The notes under the pieces are model-generated. The model was not told the DNA's origin. It made no database searches and saw only the letters and a program-made list of their open reading frames with translations. This document shows, in pieces, positions 14,979 through 25,132 of a DNA stretch of 42,849 bases. Position numbers and translations under genes: made by a program. This DNA is from Candidatus Cardinium hertigii (GTDB lineage: Bacteria; Bacteroidota; Bacteroidia; Cytophagales_A; Amoebophilaceae), in contig NZ_RARA01000023.1 of the NCBI RefSeq assembly GCF_003788695.1, positions 1 to 42,849 of the forward strand, written 5' to 3'. Numbering within the stretch: the first letter of the stretch is position 1; every line of letters begins with the position of its first letter.

Positions 14979-17612
14979 TTAACGCATGCTATTGCTAAAA
15001 ACAAAATGATATTCAAAAGCTTTATTGCGATCGCTTGCTTTCATTACCCGATCAAGCCTATATCCAACATCTAGCCCAAACATGGGCAAAATCGCAATAG
15101 GTAAAAGAATGCGGACTCCACCTCCTACAGATTTTTTCATACTGAATAAATCATAATCTTCGTAATTTAACCAGCTATCTGCCATCTCTACAAATCCCAA
15201 GATATAAAGACAAGAAGGCGTAAGCATAATAGGATAACGCAATTCTGTAGCAAATTTATGAAATAAGACGCCCCCTTTTATATTATTATCATAATTTTTG
15301 GGGGTAAGGCTATCATCTGGATATCCACGTAATGTAATACAATCAGCTTTCAATAGTCCACTCAAATCTGCTATATTCGTGCCGCCCAAATAAAATCGCC
15401 CAAAAGGCCCTATCTTTTTTTGAGAAAAGCCGTGCAAAAATCCAGCATGTCCACGTAAATTCAATACAAAATTACCTGGTAAACGTTTGAAAAACGAAGC
15501 GTCCATCATAAATTTTGCGAATTCTTTAAAACGTGGTATTACCGATTTTTCGGCATCATTGTAACCAAATAAAGCATAAGGAGGCGTAAGGGTTAAACAG
15601 TTAGACCAAGACCAGCCACGCGTAGGATAATTTGGATTATTTCTACTATCATGACTTAATAAAAAGTCTACATTAATATCATGTAAAGTACCAGATCTTT
15701 TTGTATGATCTTCTAACAATTCATAATTTTTGTATGTATAATAATGATAATCTATACCGAAATGACCTTCCCAATAGGTAGAAAGCTTTTTCCCTAATGC
15801 AACTCGACTGCCAATGGCAATCATGTTGCCTTTTTTAGCTAGTTTTTCAAATGGAAATAGTATTACATCTGCTACATTATCTGCAACCGTCCGTCTAGCA
15901 TGTTCTAATTCTTGAAAAGAACTATTTACACTTAGATCAAATATATAGGGACTTTCTCCTAACCACAAATAAGGTTCTCGCAAAGAAAGACTAAAATGCT
16001 TATAGTCTTTACCGTACCATGCACTTGTTAAGTGCAGACGTTGACCAGCTCCCAATGGTTTTTTGCCAGTAAAGAGATTTTTAAGGGAAATATTGTTTGA
16101 ACCCATCGTAAATCCTAGTACAAGCTTTCCACTATAACTGCCCTCTAATTTAAGGTCAAATTTAGGTTGTTCTTGTAATGAATAGGTAAGGTCTACCGTG
16201 CCGTTCGCCTCGTTTGGATGTATTTCTGGAAAAATTAACTTTTCAGGTTTAAACAATTCTAACATAGCCAAGTTTCGTAAAGATTCTATTCCCAGTTTAA
16301 CGTTAAACTTTTCTCCTGGCAACGTTAGTAATTCACGACGAATTACATAATCATGGGTTATGGTATTACCCACAATATTTACTTGATTGATAGTGGCCTG
16401 TTTGCCCTCGTGTATTCTAATTTCTAGATCTACCTGGTTATCTTCTATACCAGTTTCAATGGCTTCTGCATGAAAAAAGACATAGCCATTATTGGTATAG
16501 AGATCTCCAATGGTTTCATTGGCCATGCCCGGTTGGAATCGACTACTAATATAAATCGGATCATATATTTTGCTTTTATCTAGGTTCAATAACCTATTGA
16601 GTTTCTCTTCATCATATACATAATTACCCACCCACTTCATATTACGGATGGTATACTGTTTGCCCTCTTCAATTTTTAAAAATATATTCAATTTCCCAGC
16701 AGCAAGATACTCCAAACGTTCTTCTGCAATACGGACATCTCGAAAGCCTTTTGACTGATAAAAAAGAATAATATTTTCTTTGGCCTTCAAAAATTTCTCT
16801 TCTGTAAAAATAGATGCAAATAGGGAAACATGGCTTAAAAAGTAGCGTTTGACATCATCCATTTTTGTAGGCAACCGTAACAATATCCCTCCCTTACGAA
16901 TGGGGGCAAGGGTAATTATTTTATGAACGATATCCTTGACAAGCGTAAAACGGGGCGCCTCGTTAAGCTCTTGCATATGGTATAGTAAGAGATTGGCATC
17001 TATCTGTTCATTCCCTTCAAAAATAATTTTATTAACAGTGATTTTTTTGCCTTTATTTACCTTAATATTTAAGGTTGCTTTTCCAGCCATTTCCTTTACT
17101 GGAACCAATTCTGTAAAAACCTGCACATTTTTAAACCCCTTATCTAAAAAGAATTTTTTAATGCTAGCCGTTGTCTTATGAAGGAAAAAGGGAGATAGCG
17201 CAACATTAGTATCGATCGTAACTTTTTCAAAAAGGGATTTTTTTTCTTTTCCAGTTAAACCTTCTATCACATAGTTAGCTAAGTGAGCATGTTCCTCAAT
17301 ATTAATAACAACAGTTGTTAAATTATGGGTAGCATCCATATCAGTTAAGTAGATTTCAACAGATTTAACGCCCTCATGTTTGGCAATTTTTCGTATGGAA
17401 GTACGAATCTGCCCAGCATCCGGATCAATGATAGTGCCCTCTTGTAAACCAGAAAGCGCAATGAGCATTTCACGATCTAGCATAATATTACCGACTACTT
17501 GAATTTTTTGCACAGTATAACGCGTCGATCCAAACGTTGGACATGTAAAACCTATAGATAGGCAGCACATAAGAAAAAAACGTTTGACTTTTTTGATACC
17601 GGTATCTATCAT
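14979..17612 (-). CDS. bamA: Outer membrane protein assembly factor BamA
   Basis: BamA inserts beta-barrel proteins into the outer membrane. From ATG at 17612 the protein has about 877 residues. A signal peptide is followed by POTRA repeats (YTVQKIQVVGN, ITVNKIIFEGN, YTIRNMKWVGN and ATINQVNIVGN open recognisable domains) and a C-terminal Omp85 barrel with features such as NYPTRGWSW and GPFGRFYLGG. The open frame extends to 17669, but the start at 17612 places a lysine-rich n-region directly before FFLMCCLSIGFTCPTFG, a normal signal peptide. Bacteroidota homologues are of similar size. This is one of two identical copies. Confidence 0.9.
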   Translation of the reverse strand: MIDTGIKKVKRFFLMCCLSIGFTCPTFGSTRYTVQKIQVVGNIMLDREMLIALSGLQEGTIIDPDAGQIRTSIRKIAKHEGVKSVEIYLTDMDATHNLTTVVINIEEHAHLANYVIEGLTGKEKKSLFEKVTIDTNVALSPFFLHKTTASIKKFFLDKGFKNVQVFTELVPVKEMAGKATLNIKVNKGKKITVNKIIFEGNEQIDANLLLYHMQELNEAPRFTLVKDIVHKIITLAPIRKGGILLRLPTKMDDVKRYFLSHVSLFASIFTEEKFLKAKENIILFYQSKGFRDVRIAEERLEYLAAGKLNIFLKIEEGKQYTIRNMKWVGNYVYDEEKLNRLLNLDKSKIYDPIYISSRFQPGMANETIGDLYTNNGYVFFHAEAIETGIEDNQVDLEIRIHEGKQATINQVNIVGNTITHDYVIRRELLTLPGEKFNVKLGIESLRNLAMLELFKPEKLIFPEIHPNEANGTVDLTYSLQEQPKFDLKLEGSYSGKLVLGFTMGSNNISLKNLFTGKKPLGAGQRLHLTSAWYGKDYKHFSLSLREPYLWLGESPYIFDLSVNSSFQELEHARRTVADNVADVILFPFEKLAKKGNMIAIGSRVALGKKLSTYWEGHFGIDYHYYTYKNYELLEDHTKRSGTLHDINVDFLLSHDSRNNPNYPTRGWSWSNCLTLTPPYALFGYNDAEKSVIPRFKEFAKFMMDASFFKRLPGNFVLNLRGHAGFLHGFSQKKIGPFGRFYLGGTNIADLSGLLKADCITLRGYPDDSLTPKNYDNNIKGGVLFHKFATELRYPIMLTPSCLYILGFVEMADSWLNYEDYDLFSMKKSVGGGVRILLPIAILPMFGLDVGYRLDRVMKASDRNKAFEYHFVFSNSMR

Positions 17613-17813
17613 TATATTATATTTAATAAGTACATTTATTAGGACCATTGAACCTTTATATCCATCCAATAAAATTAGATGAAAATTGCTAATATGCTGT
17701 TATACAAATTCATTTGCAATCTCTTTTAAAAAACACGCTTTATACGTTACAGCTAGCCGCAACTTTTTATCGAATATAGCAAATATTATTTGCTATGTTC
17801 TAAATGTAACTGT

Positions 17814-18048
17814 GTATCCGTTCAGTCATGGGGCCTATAGGTATCCATGTTCGTACCCATTAGAAATAGCACAATAATGCAAGATCGTAAAAAACGCGCC
17901 TTGAACAAAGCTGAAATGTTCAACAGCTTTGTTCACCAGCGCTTGATTTTTTTTGGCTACTTTTTTTGATCAAGCAAAAAAAATAGCTTTAAAAGAAGTA
18001 GTTTTTAAAAACATGGATAAAATAATCAATTATTAAATATTAGCCATA
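17814..18048 (+). mobile_element. R1 element with reduced core, running into queA end
   Basis: It starts GTATCCGTTCAGTCATGG and contains GTTCGTACCCATTAG, the GCACAATAATGCAAGATC segment, a shortened hairpin (AACAAAGCTG / CAGCTTTGTT without the TTTCAG arms) and the T-rich stem. The right TIR is missing. R1-like sequence stops within about 8 bp of the queA stop codon, so the element borders the gene end directly. Confidence 0.65.
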
Positions 18049-18055
18049 TGCTTGA

Positions 18056-19102
18056 TTATATAATCAACATAGCGTCTCCGTACAAAAAAAATCGATAATG
18101 CTTATCTATAGCTTCGGCATAAGCCGCTAAAACCAATTCTTCTCCTCCAAAAGCTGCTACACTAACCAAAGAGATAGAAGAAGGCAGGTGAAATGTGGTT
18201 AACAATGCATTACAAATTTTGAAGGAGCAAGATGGTAAAATAAATTTATTGGTCCAATTATTGTTTGCTTTTAGTTTGCAAGAAACTGAAACAGAAGATT
18301 CTATAGCTCTTAAAACAGAAGTGCCAATGGCGCAAACTTTTTTTTGATTCGCAATACTTTGATTTACCACATCTGCACTTTCTTGGGTAATTATAAAACG
18401 CTCAGAGGAAGCCTTAACCTTAGTTAAATCTTCCATATCAATGATTTTTAGTTCTCCTAACCCAATGTGTAGTGTAACAGAAACAACAGAAATATTCTGT
18501 AATTCCAAATACTTTAATAAATAAGGGGTAAAATGCAATCCAGCGGCTGGTAATACGATACTACCTATATTTTGGGCAAATATCGTCTGATAATATGTTC
18601 TATCATCTAACGTTGAAGGGCGTTCTATTTGATTAGGTAGGGGCATATGGCCAATTTGGTCTATTAGCGCATAGAATTCTTCTTCTGTTCCGTCAAACAG
18701 CAATTTGAGGGTCCGACCTCGTGAAGTAGTATTATCTATAATTTCAGCTACCAATTCACCATTGCCAAAATAAATTTTATTACCTATACGAATTTTACGA
18801 GCCGGTTCTACAATGGTATCCCACAAGGCATTTTCATTATTCAACTTTCGCAGCAAAAGCACTTCAACTTTTGCATTTGTTTTTTCTTTGTAGCCATAGA
18901 GTTTACATGGCAAAACTTTAGAATCATTAGCTACTAAAGTATCTCCCTCACTAAAATAAGAGGGAAGATCTTTCAGGGTTTTATGTTCTATTTGTCCACT
19001 ATCTTTATGTAGCACCATTAAACGTGCATCTTCCTTTGGATGCATTGGATACTGTGCAATGTTGTGCGCTGGAAGCTCAAACTTAAAATTTGATAATTTC
19101 AT
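18056..19102 (-). CDS. queA: S-adenosylmethionine:tRNA ribosyltransferase-isomerase QueA
   Basis: QueA transfers the ribosyl part of S-adenosylmethionine to preQ1 at tRNA position 34, giving epoxyqueuosine. The 348-residue protein has the family patterns FELPAHNIAQYP at the start, DTLVANDSKVLP, VEVLLLRKL, the central GHMPLPNQIERP, YQTIFAQNIGSIVLPAAGLHFT and LHIGLGELK. Length is typical. No other queuosine gene is in the window. A flanking R1 element replaces the usual spacer at the 3' end. Confidence 0.92.
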   Translation of the reverse strand: MKLSNFKFELPAHNIAQYPMHPKEDARLMVLHKDSGQIEHKTLKDLPSYFSEGDTLVANDSKVLPCKLYGYKEKTNAKVEVLLLRKLNNENALWDTIVEPARKIRIGNKIYFGNGELVAEIIDNTTSRGRTLKLLFDGTEEEFYALIDQIGHMPLPNQIERPSTLDDRTYYQTIFAQNIGSIVLPAAGLHFTPYLLKYLELQNISVVSVTLHIGLGELKIIDMEDLTKVKASSERFIITQESADVVNQSIANQKKVCAIGTSVLRAIESSVSVSCKLKANNNWTNKFILPSCSFKICNALLTTFHLPSSISLVSVAAFGGEELVLAAYAEAIDKHYRFFLYGDAMLII

Positions 19103-19193
19103 ATGTATTTAAATTGATTTATTTATACTTAATAAAATTATACCGAAAAAGAAAATAAGCGTTTATATTTAGCAACGCTTAAGTAAGTATTAT

Positions 19194-19295
19194 GTATCCG
19201 TTCAGGGGTGTGGTAGCCATATTTTATAGATTATAGCAAAATTTCTAGATACGAACATGAACAAATACGCATGGGCCACACCGTTGAACGGATAC
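19194..19295 (-). mobile_element. Short R1 derivative, 102 bp
   Basis: Both ends are intact (GTATCCGTTCAGGGG and GTTGAACGGATAC) but the hairpin core is gone. The order of internal blocks shows that it is inverted relative to most copies. The flanks share only ATTAT, so no clean target duplication is claimed. It lies upstream of queA, where it could carry promoter or regulatory sequence. Confidence 0.65.
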
Positions 19296-19310
19296 GATTA
19301 TGGACATATT

Positions 19311-19730
19311 TTAGTAGGTAATTTTTAAAATGTAATTTTTACGATGGCTAATACCCAATAAAGATAAAAGTTCATTGGCTTTTTTTTCAACTTCTTTTTT
19401 GGAAAAATTTCCAATATAACCAGGAATACAAATATTCTCAAAAAGTGTAAACTCAGGTAAAAGATTATGAAACTGAAAGACAAGCCCTATATTTTTATTT
19501 CTAAATTCCGCTAATGCAGAGCCCTTTAGTCCTATAAGATTGATACCATCCATCGTTACAGAGCCACTATCTGGCTTATCTAAGGTAGATAAAAGGTGTA
19601 GTAGAGTAGTTTTTCCGGCACCAGAATGCCCCATAATGGCCACCATTTCTCCAGCATAGATAGATAAACTAATCTTATTGAGAATCATAAGCTGATGGTA
19701 TGATTTGCAAATTTCGTTGGCTACAAGCAT
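19311..19730 (-). pseudogene. lolD: lolD truncated by the unit B junction
   Basis: The first 133 residues of LolD are intact, including Walker A and the Q-loop. At 19332 the sequence passes into the tail of unit B, adding ILKITY before a stop. The ABC signature, Walker B and H-loop are lost, so ATP hydrolysis is not expected. The cut falls at a different point from the one that creates the ftsK-lolD chimera; the two fragments overlap by 48 codons of lolD (145 bp). Confidence 0.85.
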
Positions 19731-19847
19731 ATATGTTTATAAAACTGTTCATAAAATTGTTCATAAAATTGTGTATTATTGTAAGACCCGCCTATGCTAG
19801 CGTTTTAGGAGCATATGTAGCCTAATGCTTGACTAGCATATATATTT

Positions 19848-19924
19848 GCGCTCGTAGTTCAACTGGATAGAACGTCGGATTTCGGCTCCGAAGGCTGAGG
19901 GTTCAAGTCCTTCCGAGCGCACCA
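19848..19924 (+). tRNA. tRNA-Arg (anticodon TCG), second copy
   Basis: Identical to 14892-14968 in every base, including the encoded CCA. Confidence 0.93.
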
Positions 19925-19934
19925 TTCTTAAACT

Positions 19935-22568
19935 TTAACGCATGCTATTGCTAAAAACAAAATGATATTCAAAAGCTTTATTGCGATCGCTTGCTTTCAT
20001 TACCCGATCAAGCCTATATCCAACATCTAGCCCAAACATGGGCAAAATCGCAATAGGTAAAAGAATGCGGACTCCACCTCCTACAGATTTTTTCATACTG
20101 AATAAATCATAATCTTCGTAATTTAACCAGCTATCTGCCATCTCTACAAATCCCAAGATATAAAGACAAGAAGGCGTAAGCATAATAGGATAACGCAATT
20201 CTGTAGCAAATTTATGAAATAAGACGCCCCCTTTTATATTATTATCATAATTTTTGGGGGTAAGGCTATCATCTGGATATCCACGTAATGTAATACAATC
20301 AGCTTTCAATAGTCCACTCAAATCTGCTATATTCGTGCCGCCCAAATAAAATCGCCCAAAAGGCCCTATCTTTTTTTGAGAAAAGCCGTGCAAAAATCCA
20401 GCATGTCCACGTAAATTCAATACAAAATTACCTGGTAAACGTTTGAAAAACGAAGCGTCCATCATAAATTTTGCGAATTCTTTAAAACGTGGTATTACCG
20501 ATTTTTCGGCATCATTGTAACCAAATAAAGCATAAGGAGGCGTAAGGGTTAAACAGTTAGACCAAGACCAGCCACGCGTAGGATAATTTGGATTATTTCT
20601 ACTATCATGACTTAATAAAAAGTCTACATTAATATCATGTAAAGTACCAGATCTTTTTGTATGATCTTCTAACAATTCATAATTTTTGTATGTATAATAA
20701 TGATAATCTATACCGAAATGACCTTCCCAATAGGTAGAAAGCTTTTTCCCTAATGCAACTCGACTGCCAATGGCAATCATGTTGCCTTTTTTAGCTAGTT
20801 TTTCAAATGGAAATAGTATTACATCTGCTACATTATCTGCAACCGTCCGTCTAGCATGTTCTAATTCTTGAAAAGAACTATTTACACTTAGATCAAATAT
20901 ATAGGGACTTTCTCCTAACCACAAATAAGGTTCTCGCAAAGAAAGACTAAAATGCTTATAGTCTTTACCGTACCATGCACTTGTTAAGTGCAGACGTTGA
21001 CCAGCTCCCAATGGTTTTTTGCCAGTAAAGAGATTTTTAAGGGAAATATTGTTTGAACCCATCGTAAATCCTAGTACAAGCTTTCCACTATAACTGCCCT
21101 CTAATTTAAGGTCAAATTTAGGTTGTTCTTGTAATGAATAGGTAAGGTCTACCGTGCCGTTCGCCTCGTTTGGATGTATTTCTGGAAAAATTAACTTTTC
21201 AGGTTTAAACAATTCTAACATAGCCAAGTTTCGTAAAGATTCTATTCCCAGTTTAACGTTAAACTTTTCTCCTGGCAACGTTAGTAATTCACGACGAATT
21301 ACATAATCATGGGTTATGGTATTACCCACAATATTTACTTGATTGATAGTGGCCTGTTTGCCCTCGTGTATTCTAATTTCTAGATCTACCTGGTTATCTT
21401 CTATACCAGTTTCAATGGCTTCTGCATGAAAAAAGACATAGCCATTATTGGTATAGAGATCTCCAATGGTTTCATTGGCCATGCCCGGTTGGAATCGACT
21501 ACTAATATAAATCGGATCATATATTTTGCTTTTATCTAGGTTCAATAACCTATTGAGTTTCTCTTCATCATATACATAATTACCCACCCACTTCATATTA
21601 CGGATGGTATACTGTTTGCCCTCTTCAATTTTTAAAAATATATTCAATTTCCCAGCAGCAAGATACTCCAAACGTTCTTCTGCAATACGGACATCTCGAA
21701 AGCCTTTTGACTGATAAAAAAGAATAATATTTTCTTTGGCCTTCAAAAATTTCTCTTCTGTAAAAATAGATGCAAATAGGGAAACATGGCTTAAAAAGTA
21801 GCGTTTGACATCATCCATTTTTGTAGGCAACCGTAACAATATCCCTCCCTTACGAATGGGGGCAAGGGTAATTATTTTATGAACGATATCCTTGACAAGC
21901 GTAAAACGGGGCGCCTCGTTAAGCTCTTGCATATGGTATAGTAAGAGATTGGCATCTATCTGTTCATTCCCTTCAAAAATAATTTTATTAACAGTGATTT
22001 TTTTGCCTTTATTTACCTTAATATTTAAGGTTGCTTTTCCAGCCATTTCCTTTACTGGAACCAATTCTGTAAAAACCTGCACATTTTTAAACCCCTTATC
22101 TAAAAAGAATTTTTTAATGCTAGCCGTTGTCTTATGAAGGAAAAAGGGAGATAGCGCAACATTAGTATCGATCGTAACTTTTTCAAAAAGGGATTTTTTT
22201 TCTTTTCCAGTTAAACCTTCTATCACATAGTTAGCTAAGTGAGCATGTTCCTCAATATTAATAACAACAGTTGTTAAATTATGGGTAGCATCCATATCAG
22301 TTAAGTAGATTTCAACAGATTTAACGCCCTCATGTTTGGCAATTTTTCGTATGGAAGTACGAATCTGCCCAGCATCCGGATCAATGATAGTGCCCTCTTG
22401 TAAACCAGAAAGCGCAATGAGCATTTCACGATCTAGCATAATATTACCGACTACTTGAATTTTTTGCACAGTATAACGCGTCGATCCAAACGTTGGACAT
22501 GTAAAACCTATAGATAGGCAGCACATAAGAAAAAAACGTTTGACTTTTTTGATACCGGTATCTATCAT
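19935..22568 (-). CDS. bamA: BamA, second copy
   Basis: The product is identical to that of 14979-17612 and uses the same signal-peptide-based start (ATG at 22568). Two bamA genes would be unusual, since BamA level is normally matched to the other Bam subunits. This makes read-depth confirmation of unit B particularly useful. Confidence 0.9.
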   Translation of the reverse strand: MIDTGIKKVKRFFLMCCLSIGFTCPTFGSTRYTVQKIQVVGNIMLDREMLIALSGLQEGTIIDPDAGQIRTSIRKIAKHEGVKSVEIYLTDMDATHNLTTVVINIEEHAHLANYVIEGLTGKEKKSLFEKVTIDTNVALSPFFLHKTTASIKKFFLDKGFKNVQVFTELVPVKEMAGKATLNIKVNKGKKITVNKIIFEGNEQIDANLLLYHMQELNEAPRFTLVKDIVHKIITLAPIRKGGILLRLPTKMDDVKRYFLSHVSLFASIFTEEKFLKAKENIILFYQSKGFRDVRIAEERLEYLAAGKLNIFLKIEEGKQYTIRNMKWVGNYVYDEEKLNRLLNLDKSKIYDPIYISSRFQPGMANETIGDLYTNNGYVFFHAEAIETGIEDNQVDLEIRIHEGKQATINQVNIVGNTITHDYVIRRELLTLPGEKFNVKLGIESLRNLAMLELFKPEKLIFPEIHPNEANGTVDLTYSLQEQPKFDLKLEGSYSGKLVLGFTMGSNNISLKNLFTGKKPLGAGQRLHLTSAWYGKDYKHFSLSLREPYLWLGESPYIFDLSVNSSFQELEHARRTVADNVADVILFPFEKLAKKGNMIAIGSRVALGKKLSTYWEGHFGIDYHYYTYKNYELLEDHTKRSGTLHDINVDFLLSHDSRNNPNYPTRGWSWSNCLTLTPPYALFGYNDAEKSVIPRFKEFAKFMMDASFFKRLPGNFVLNLRGHAGFLHGFSQKKIGPFGRFYLGGTNIADLSGLLKADCITLRGYPDDSLTPKNYDNNIKGGVLFHKFATELRYPIMLTPSCLYILGFVEMADSWLNYEDYDLFSMKKSVGGGVRILLPIAILPMFGLDVGYRLDRVMKASDRNKAFEYHFVFSNSMR

Positions 22569-22769
22569 TATATTATATTTAATAAGTACATTTATTAGGA
22601 CCATTGAACCTTTATATCCATCCAATAAAATTAGATGAAAATTGCTAATATGCTGTTATACAAATTCATTTGCAATCTCTTTTAAAAAACACGCTTTATA
22701 CGTTACAGCTAGCCGCAACTTTTTATCGAATATAGCAAATATTATTTGCTATGTTCTAAATGTAACTGT

Positions 22770-23004
22770 GTATCCGTTCAGTCATGGGGCCTATAGGTAT
22801 CCATGTTCGTACCCATTAGAAATAGCACAATAATGCAAGATCGTAAAAAACGCGCCTTGAACAAAGCTGAAATGTTCAACAGCTTTGTTCACCAGCGCTT
22901 GATTTTTTTTGGCTACTTTTTTTGATCAAGCAAAAAAAATAGCTTTAAAAGAAGTAGTTTTTAAAAACATGGATAAAATAATCAATTATTAAATATTAGC
23001 CATA
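22770..23004 (+). mobile_element. R1 element with reduced core, unit B copy 2
   Basis: Copy of 17814-18048 carried in unit B; it again ends next to the queA stop codon. Confidence 0.65.
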
Positions 23005-23011
23005 TGCTTGA

Positions 23012-24058
23012 TTATATAATCAACATAGCGTCTCCGTACAAAAAAAATCGATAATGCTTATCTATAGCTTCGGCATAAGCCGCTAAAACCAATTCTTCTC
23101 CTCCAAAAGCTGCTACACTAACCAAAGAGATAGAAGAAGGCAGGTGAAATGTGGTTAACAATGCATTACAAATTTTGAAGGAGCAAGATGGTAAAATAAA
23201 TTTATTGGTCCAATTATTGTTTGCTTTTAGTTTGCAAGAAACTGAAACAGAAGATTCTATAGCTCTTAAAACAGAAGTGCCAATGGCGCAAACTTTTTTT
23301 TGATTCGCAATACTTTGATTTACCACATCTGCACTTTCTTGGGTAATTATAAAACGCTCAGAGGAAGCCTTAACCTTAGTTAAATCTTCCATATCAATGA
23401 TTTTTAGTTCTCCTAACCCAATGTGTAGTGTAACAGAAACAACAGAAATATTCTGTAATTCCAAATACTTTAATAAATAAGGGGTAAAATGCAATCCAGC
23501 GGCTGGTAATACGATACTACCTATATTTTGGGCAAATATCGTCTGATAATATGTTCTATCATCTAACGTTGAAGGGCGTTCTATTTGATTAGGTAGGGGC
23601 ATATGGCCAATTTGGTCTATTAGCGCATAGAATTCTTCTTCTGTTCCGTCAAACAGCAATTTGAGGGTCCGACCTCGTGAAGTAGTATTATCTATAATTT
23701 CAGCTACCAATTCACCATTGCCAAAATAAATTTTATTACCTATACGAATTTTACGAGCCGGTTCTACAATGGTATCCCACAAGGCATTTTCATTATTCAA
23801 CTTTCGCAGCAAAAGCACTTCAACTTTTGCATTTGTTTTTTCTTTGTAGCCATAGAGTTTACATGGCAAAACTTTAGAATCATTAGCTACTAAAGTATCT
23901 CCCTCACTAAAATAAGAGGGAAGATCTTTCAGGGTTTTATGTTCTATTTGTCCACTATCTTTATGTAGCACCATTAAACGTGCATCTTCCTTTGGATGCA
24001 TTGGATACTGTGCAATGTTGTGCGCTGGAAGCTCAAACTTAAAATTTGATAATTTCAT
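23012..24058 (-). CDS. queA: QueA, second copy
   Basis: Identical product to 18056-19102. This copy keeps the likely native neighbour, the outer membrane barrel gene beyond 24281, whereas copy 1 is followed by the junction. Confidence 0.92.
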   Translation of the reverse strand: MKLSNFKFELPAHNIAQYPMHPKEDARLMVLHKDSGQIEHKTLKDLPSYFSEGDTLVANDSKVLPCKLYGYKEKTNAKVEVLLLRKLNNENALWDTIVEPARKIRIGNKIYFGNGELVAEIIDNTTSRGRTLKLLFDGTEEEFYALIDQIGHMPLPNQIERPSTLDDRTYYQTIFAQNIGSIVLPAAGLHFTPYLLKYLELQNISVVSVTLHIGLGELKIIDMEDLTKVKASSERFIITQESADVVNQSIANQKKVCAIGTSVLRAIESSVSVSCKLKANNNWTNKFILPSCSFKICNALLTTFHLPSSISLVSVAAFGGEELVLAAYAEAIDKHYRFFLYGDAMLII

Positions 24059-24149
24059 ATGTATTTAAATTGATTTATTTATACTTAATAAAATTATACC
24101 GAAAAAGAAAATAAGCGTTTATATTTAGCAACGCTTAAGTAAGTATTAT

Positions 24150-24251
24150 GTATCCGTTCAGGGGTGTGGTAGCCATATTTTATAGATTATAGCAAAATTT
24201 CTAGATACGAACATGAACAAATACGCATGGGCCACACCGTTGAACGGATAC
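24150..24251 (-). mobile_element. Short R1 derivative, unit B copy 2
   Basis: Copy of 19194-19295. It lies between queA and the outer membrane barrel gene. Confidence 0.65.
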
Positions 24252-24280
24252 GATTATGGACATATTTTAGTAGGTAATTT

Positions 24281-24928
24281 TTAAAATAAAACGCAAATAT
24301 CAAAGCAAGCAAAATGGTTATGGCAATATATTGCACTGTTATTGCTTGTAACTTTTATAATACCCGCTCCTAATACATCCCAACAGTAACTTAAGCCAAC
24401 CGCAAGGCTATTGGTTAGGCTAAAATCATATTTTATGCCCATACCGCAAAGAATCAAACAACTAAATGGGCGCATTTTTAAAACAGTATCTCCTCCTGGA
24501 TGCAATTTAACAATAGGTCTAGTGGGTAGATATATGGCAGGAACCAGACCTAGTTTACAATAGATACTGGTATCAATCATTATCTCACTTGTATAAAATC
24601 TGCATAATATAGGTGCCCAAATAGACTGTAAAAAATGTTCCTCATCTATGGCAAGTGTAGAGGCACTGGCAGATCGAGTCCATCCAATATGACCCAAAGC
24701 ATAGGAAAGACCTGTACTAAGGCTGCAATGCTCTTGTAGCGTAAAATGATAGGCAGCACCCAAGTGTATTTTTACAGAACCTCCTTTATCACAGATGGGC
24801 GGTTTATCCGGGCAATAAATCCTATTTATGGAAAAAGAAGGGGATAATTCGACGCTAAAACGTGCCGAAGCCATAGCAGTATAACTTCCGATTAAAAAGC
24901 CCCAAGCTAGCATTATAACTTTCCTCAT
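24281..24928 (-). CDS. Small outer membrane beta-barrel protein
   Basis: This 215-residue protein has a signal peptide (MRKVIMLAWGFLIGSYTAMA, cut near residue 20-22). Alternating strands follow with glycine and aromatic residues (VKIHLGAAYHFTL, CSLSTGLSYALGHIGW, LGLVPAIYLP, LCGMGIKYDFSL, SLAVGLSYCWDVLG). This pattern fits the outer membrane beta-barrel (PorT/OmpW-like) families common in Bacteroidota, probably eight strands. Its cargo or role is unknown. The cysteine content is unusually high for an OMP. The last 7 bp of the gene are inside unit B, so the duplication breakpoint lies at its stop codon. Confidence 0.65.
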   Translation of the reverse strand: MRKVIMLAWGFLIGSYTAMASARFSVELSPSFSINRIYCPDKPPICDKGGSVKIHLGAAYHFTLQEHCSLSTGLSYALGHIGWTRSASASTLAIDEEHFLQSIWAPILCRFYTSEIMIDTSIYCKLGLVPAIYLPTRPIVKLHPGGDTVLKMRPFSCLILCGMGIKYDFSLTNSLAVGLSYCWDVLGAGIIKVTSNNSAIYCHNHFACFDICVLF

Positions 24929-25132
24929 AGGAAACTAAATTACAGCTATTTTATTTATTTTTCACTATGGTAAAAATACATTTATACGTTTTTGAGTCAG
25001 GCCTGTGTACCTATGAAGGCATATATCCTATTTATCTACTGGCTGATTTATTACACTTTTTACTTACAAGGATGCATTATCGTTGCGTATACTGACCCAA
25101 GCGGCAGAGATGACAAGGATTACTGATATACG

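Larger units (their letters stand above)
14376..19331. repeat. Tandem unit B, copy 1 (4956 bp)
   Basis: This is the first of two head-to-tail copies of a 4956-bp unit: the 5' part of lolD, tRNA-Arg, bamA, R1 elements, queA, another R1 and the last 7 bp of the OMP gene. The bases before the two copies differ (A at 14375, T at 19331) and the bases after differ (G at 19332, A at 24288), which fixes the ends. Encoded proteins and the tRNA are identical between copies. Confidence 0.94.
19332..24287. repeat. Tandem unit B, copy 2 (4956 bp)
   Basis: The second copy follows the first directly. Its right end passes into the rest of the outer membrane barrel gene at 24288, which is single copy. The sequence GTAATTTTTA occurs both at the start of the unit (19332-19341) and 14 bp before the junction (19318-19327), so short homology is close to, but not exactly at, the join. 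Confidence 0.94.
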
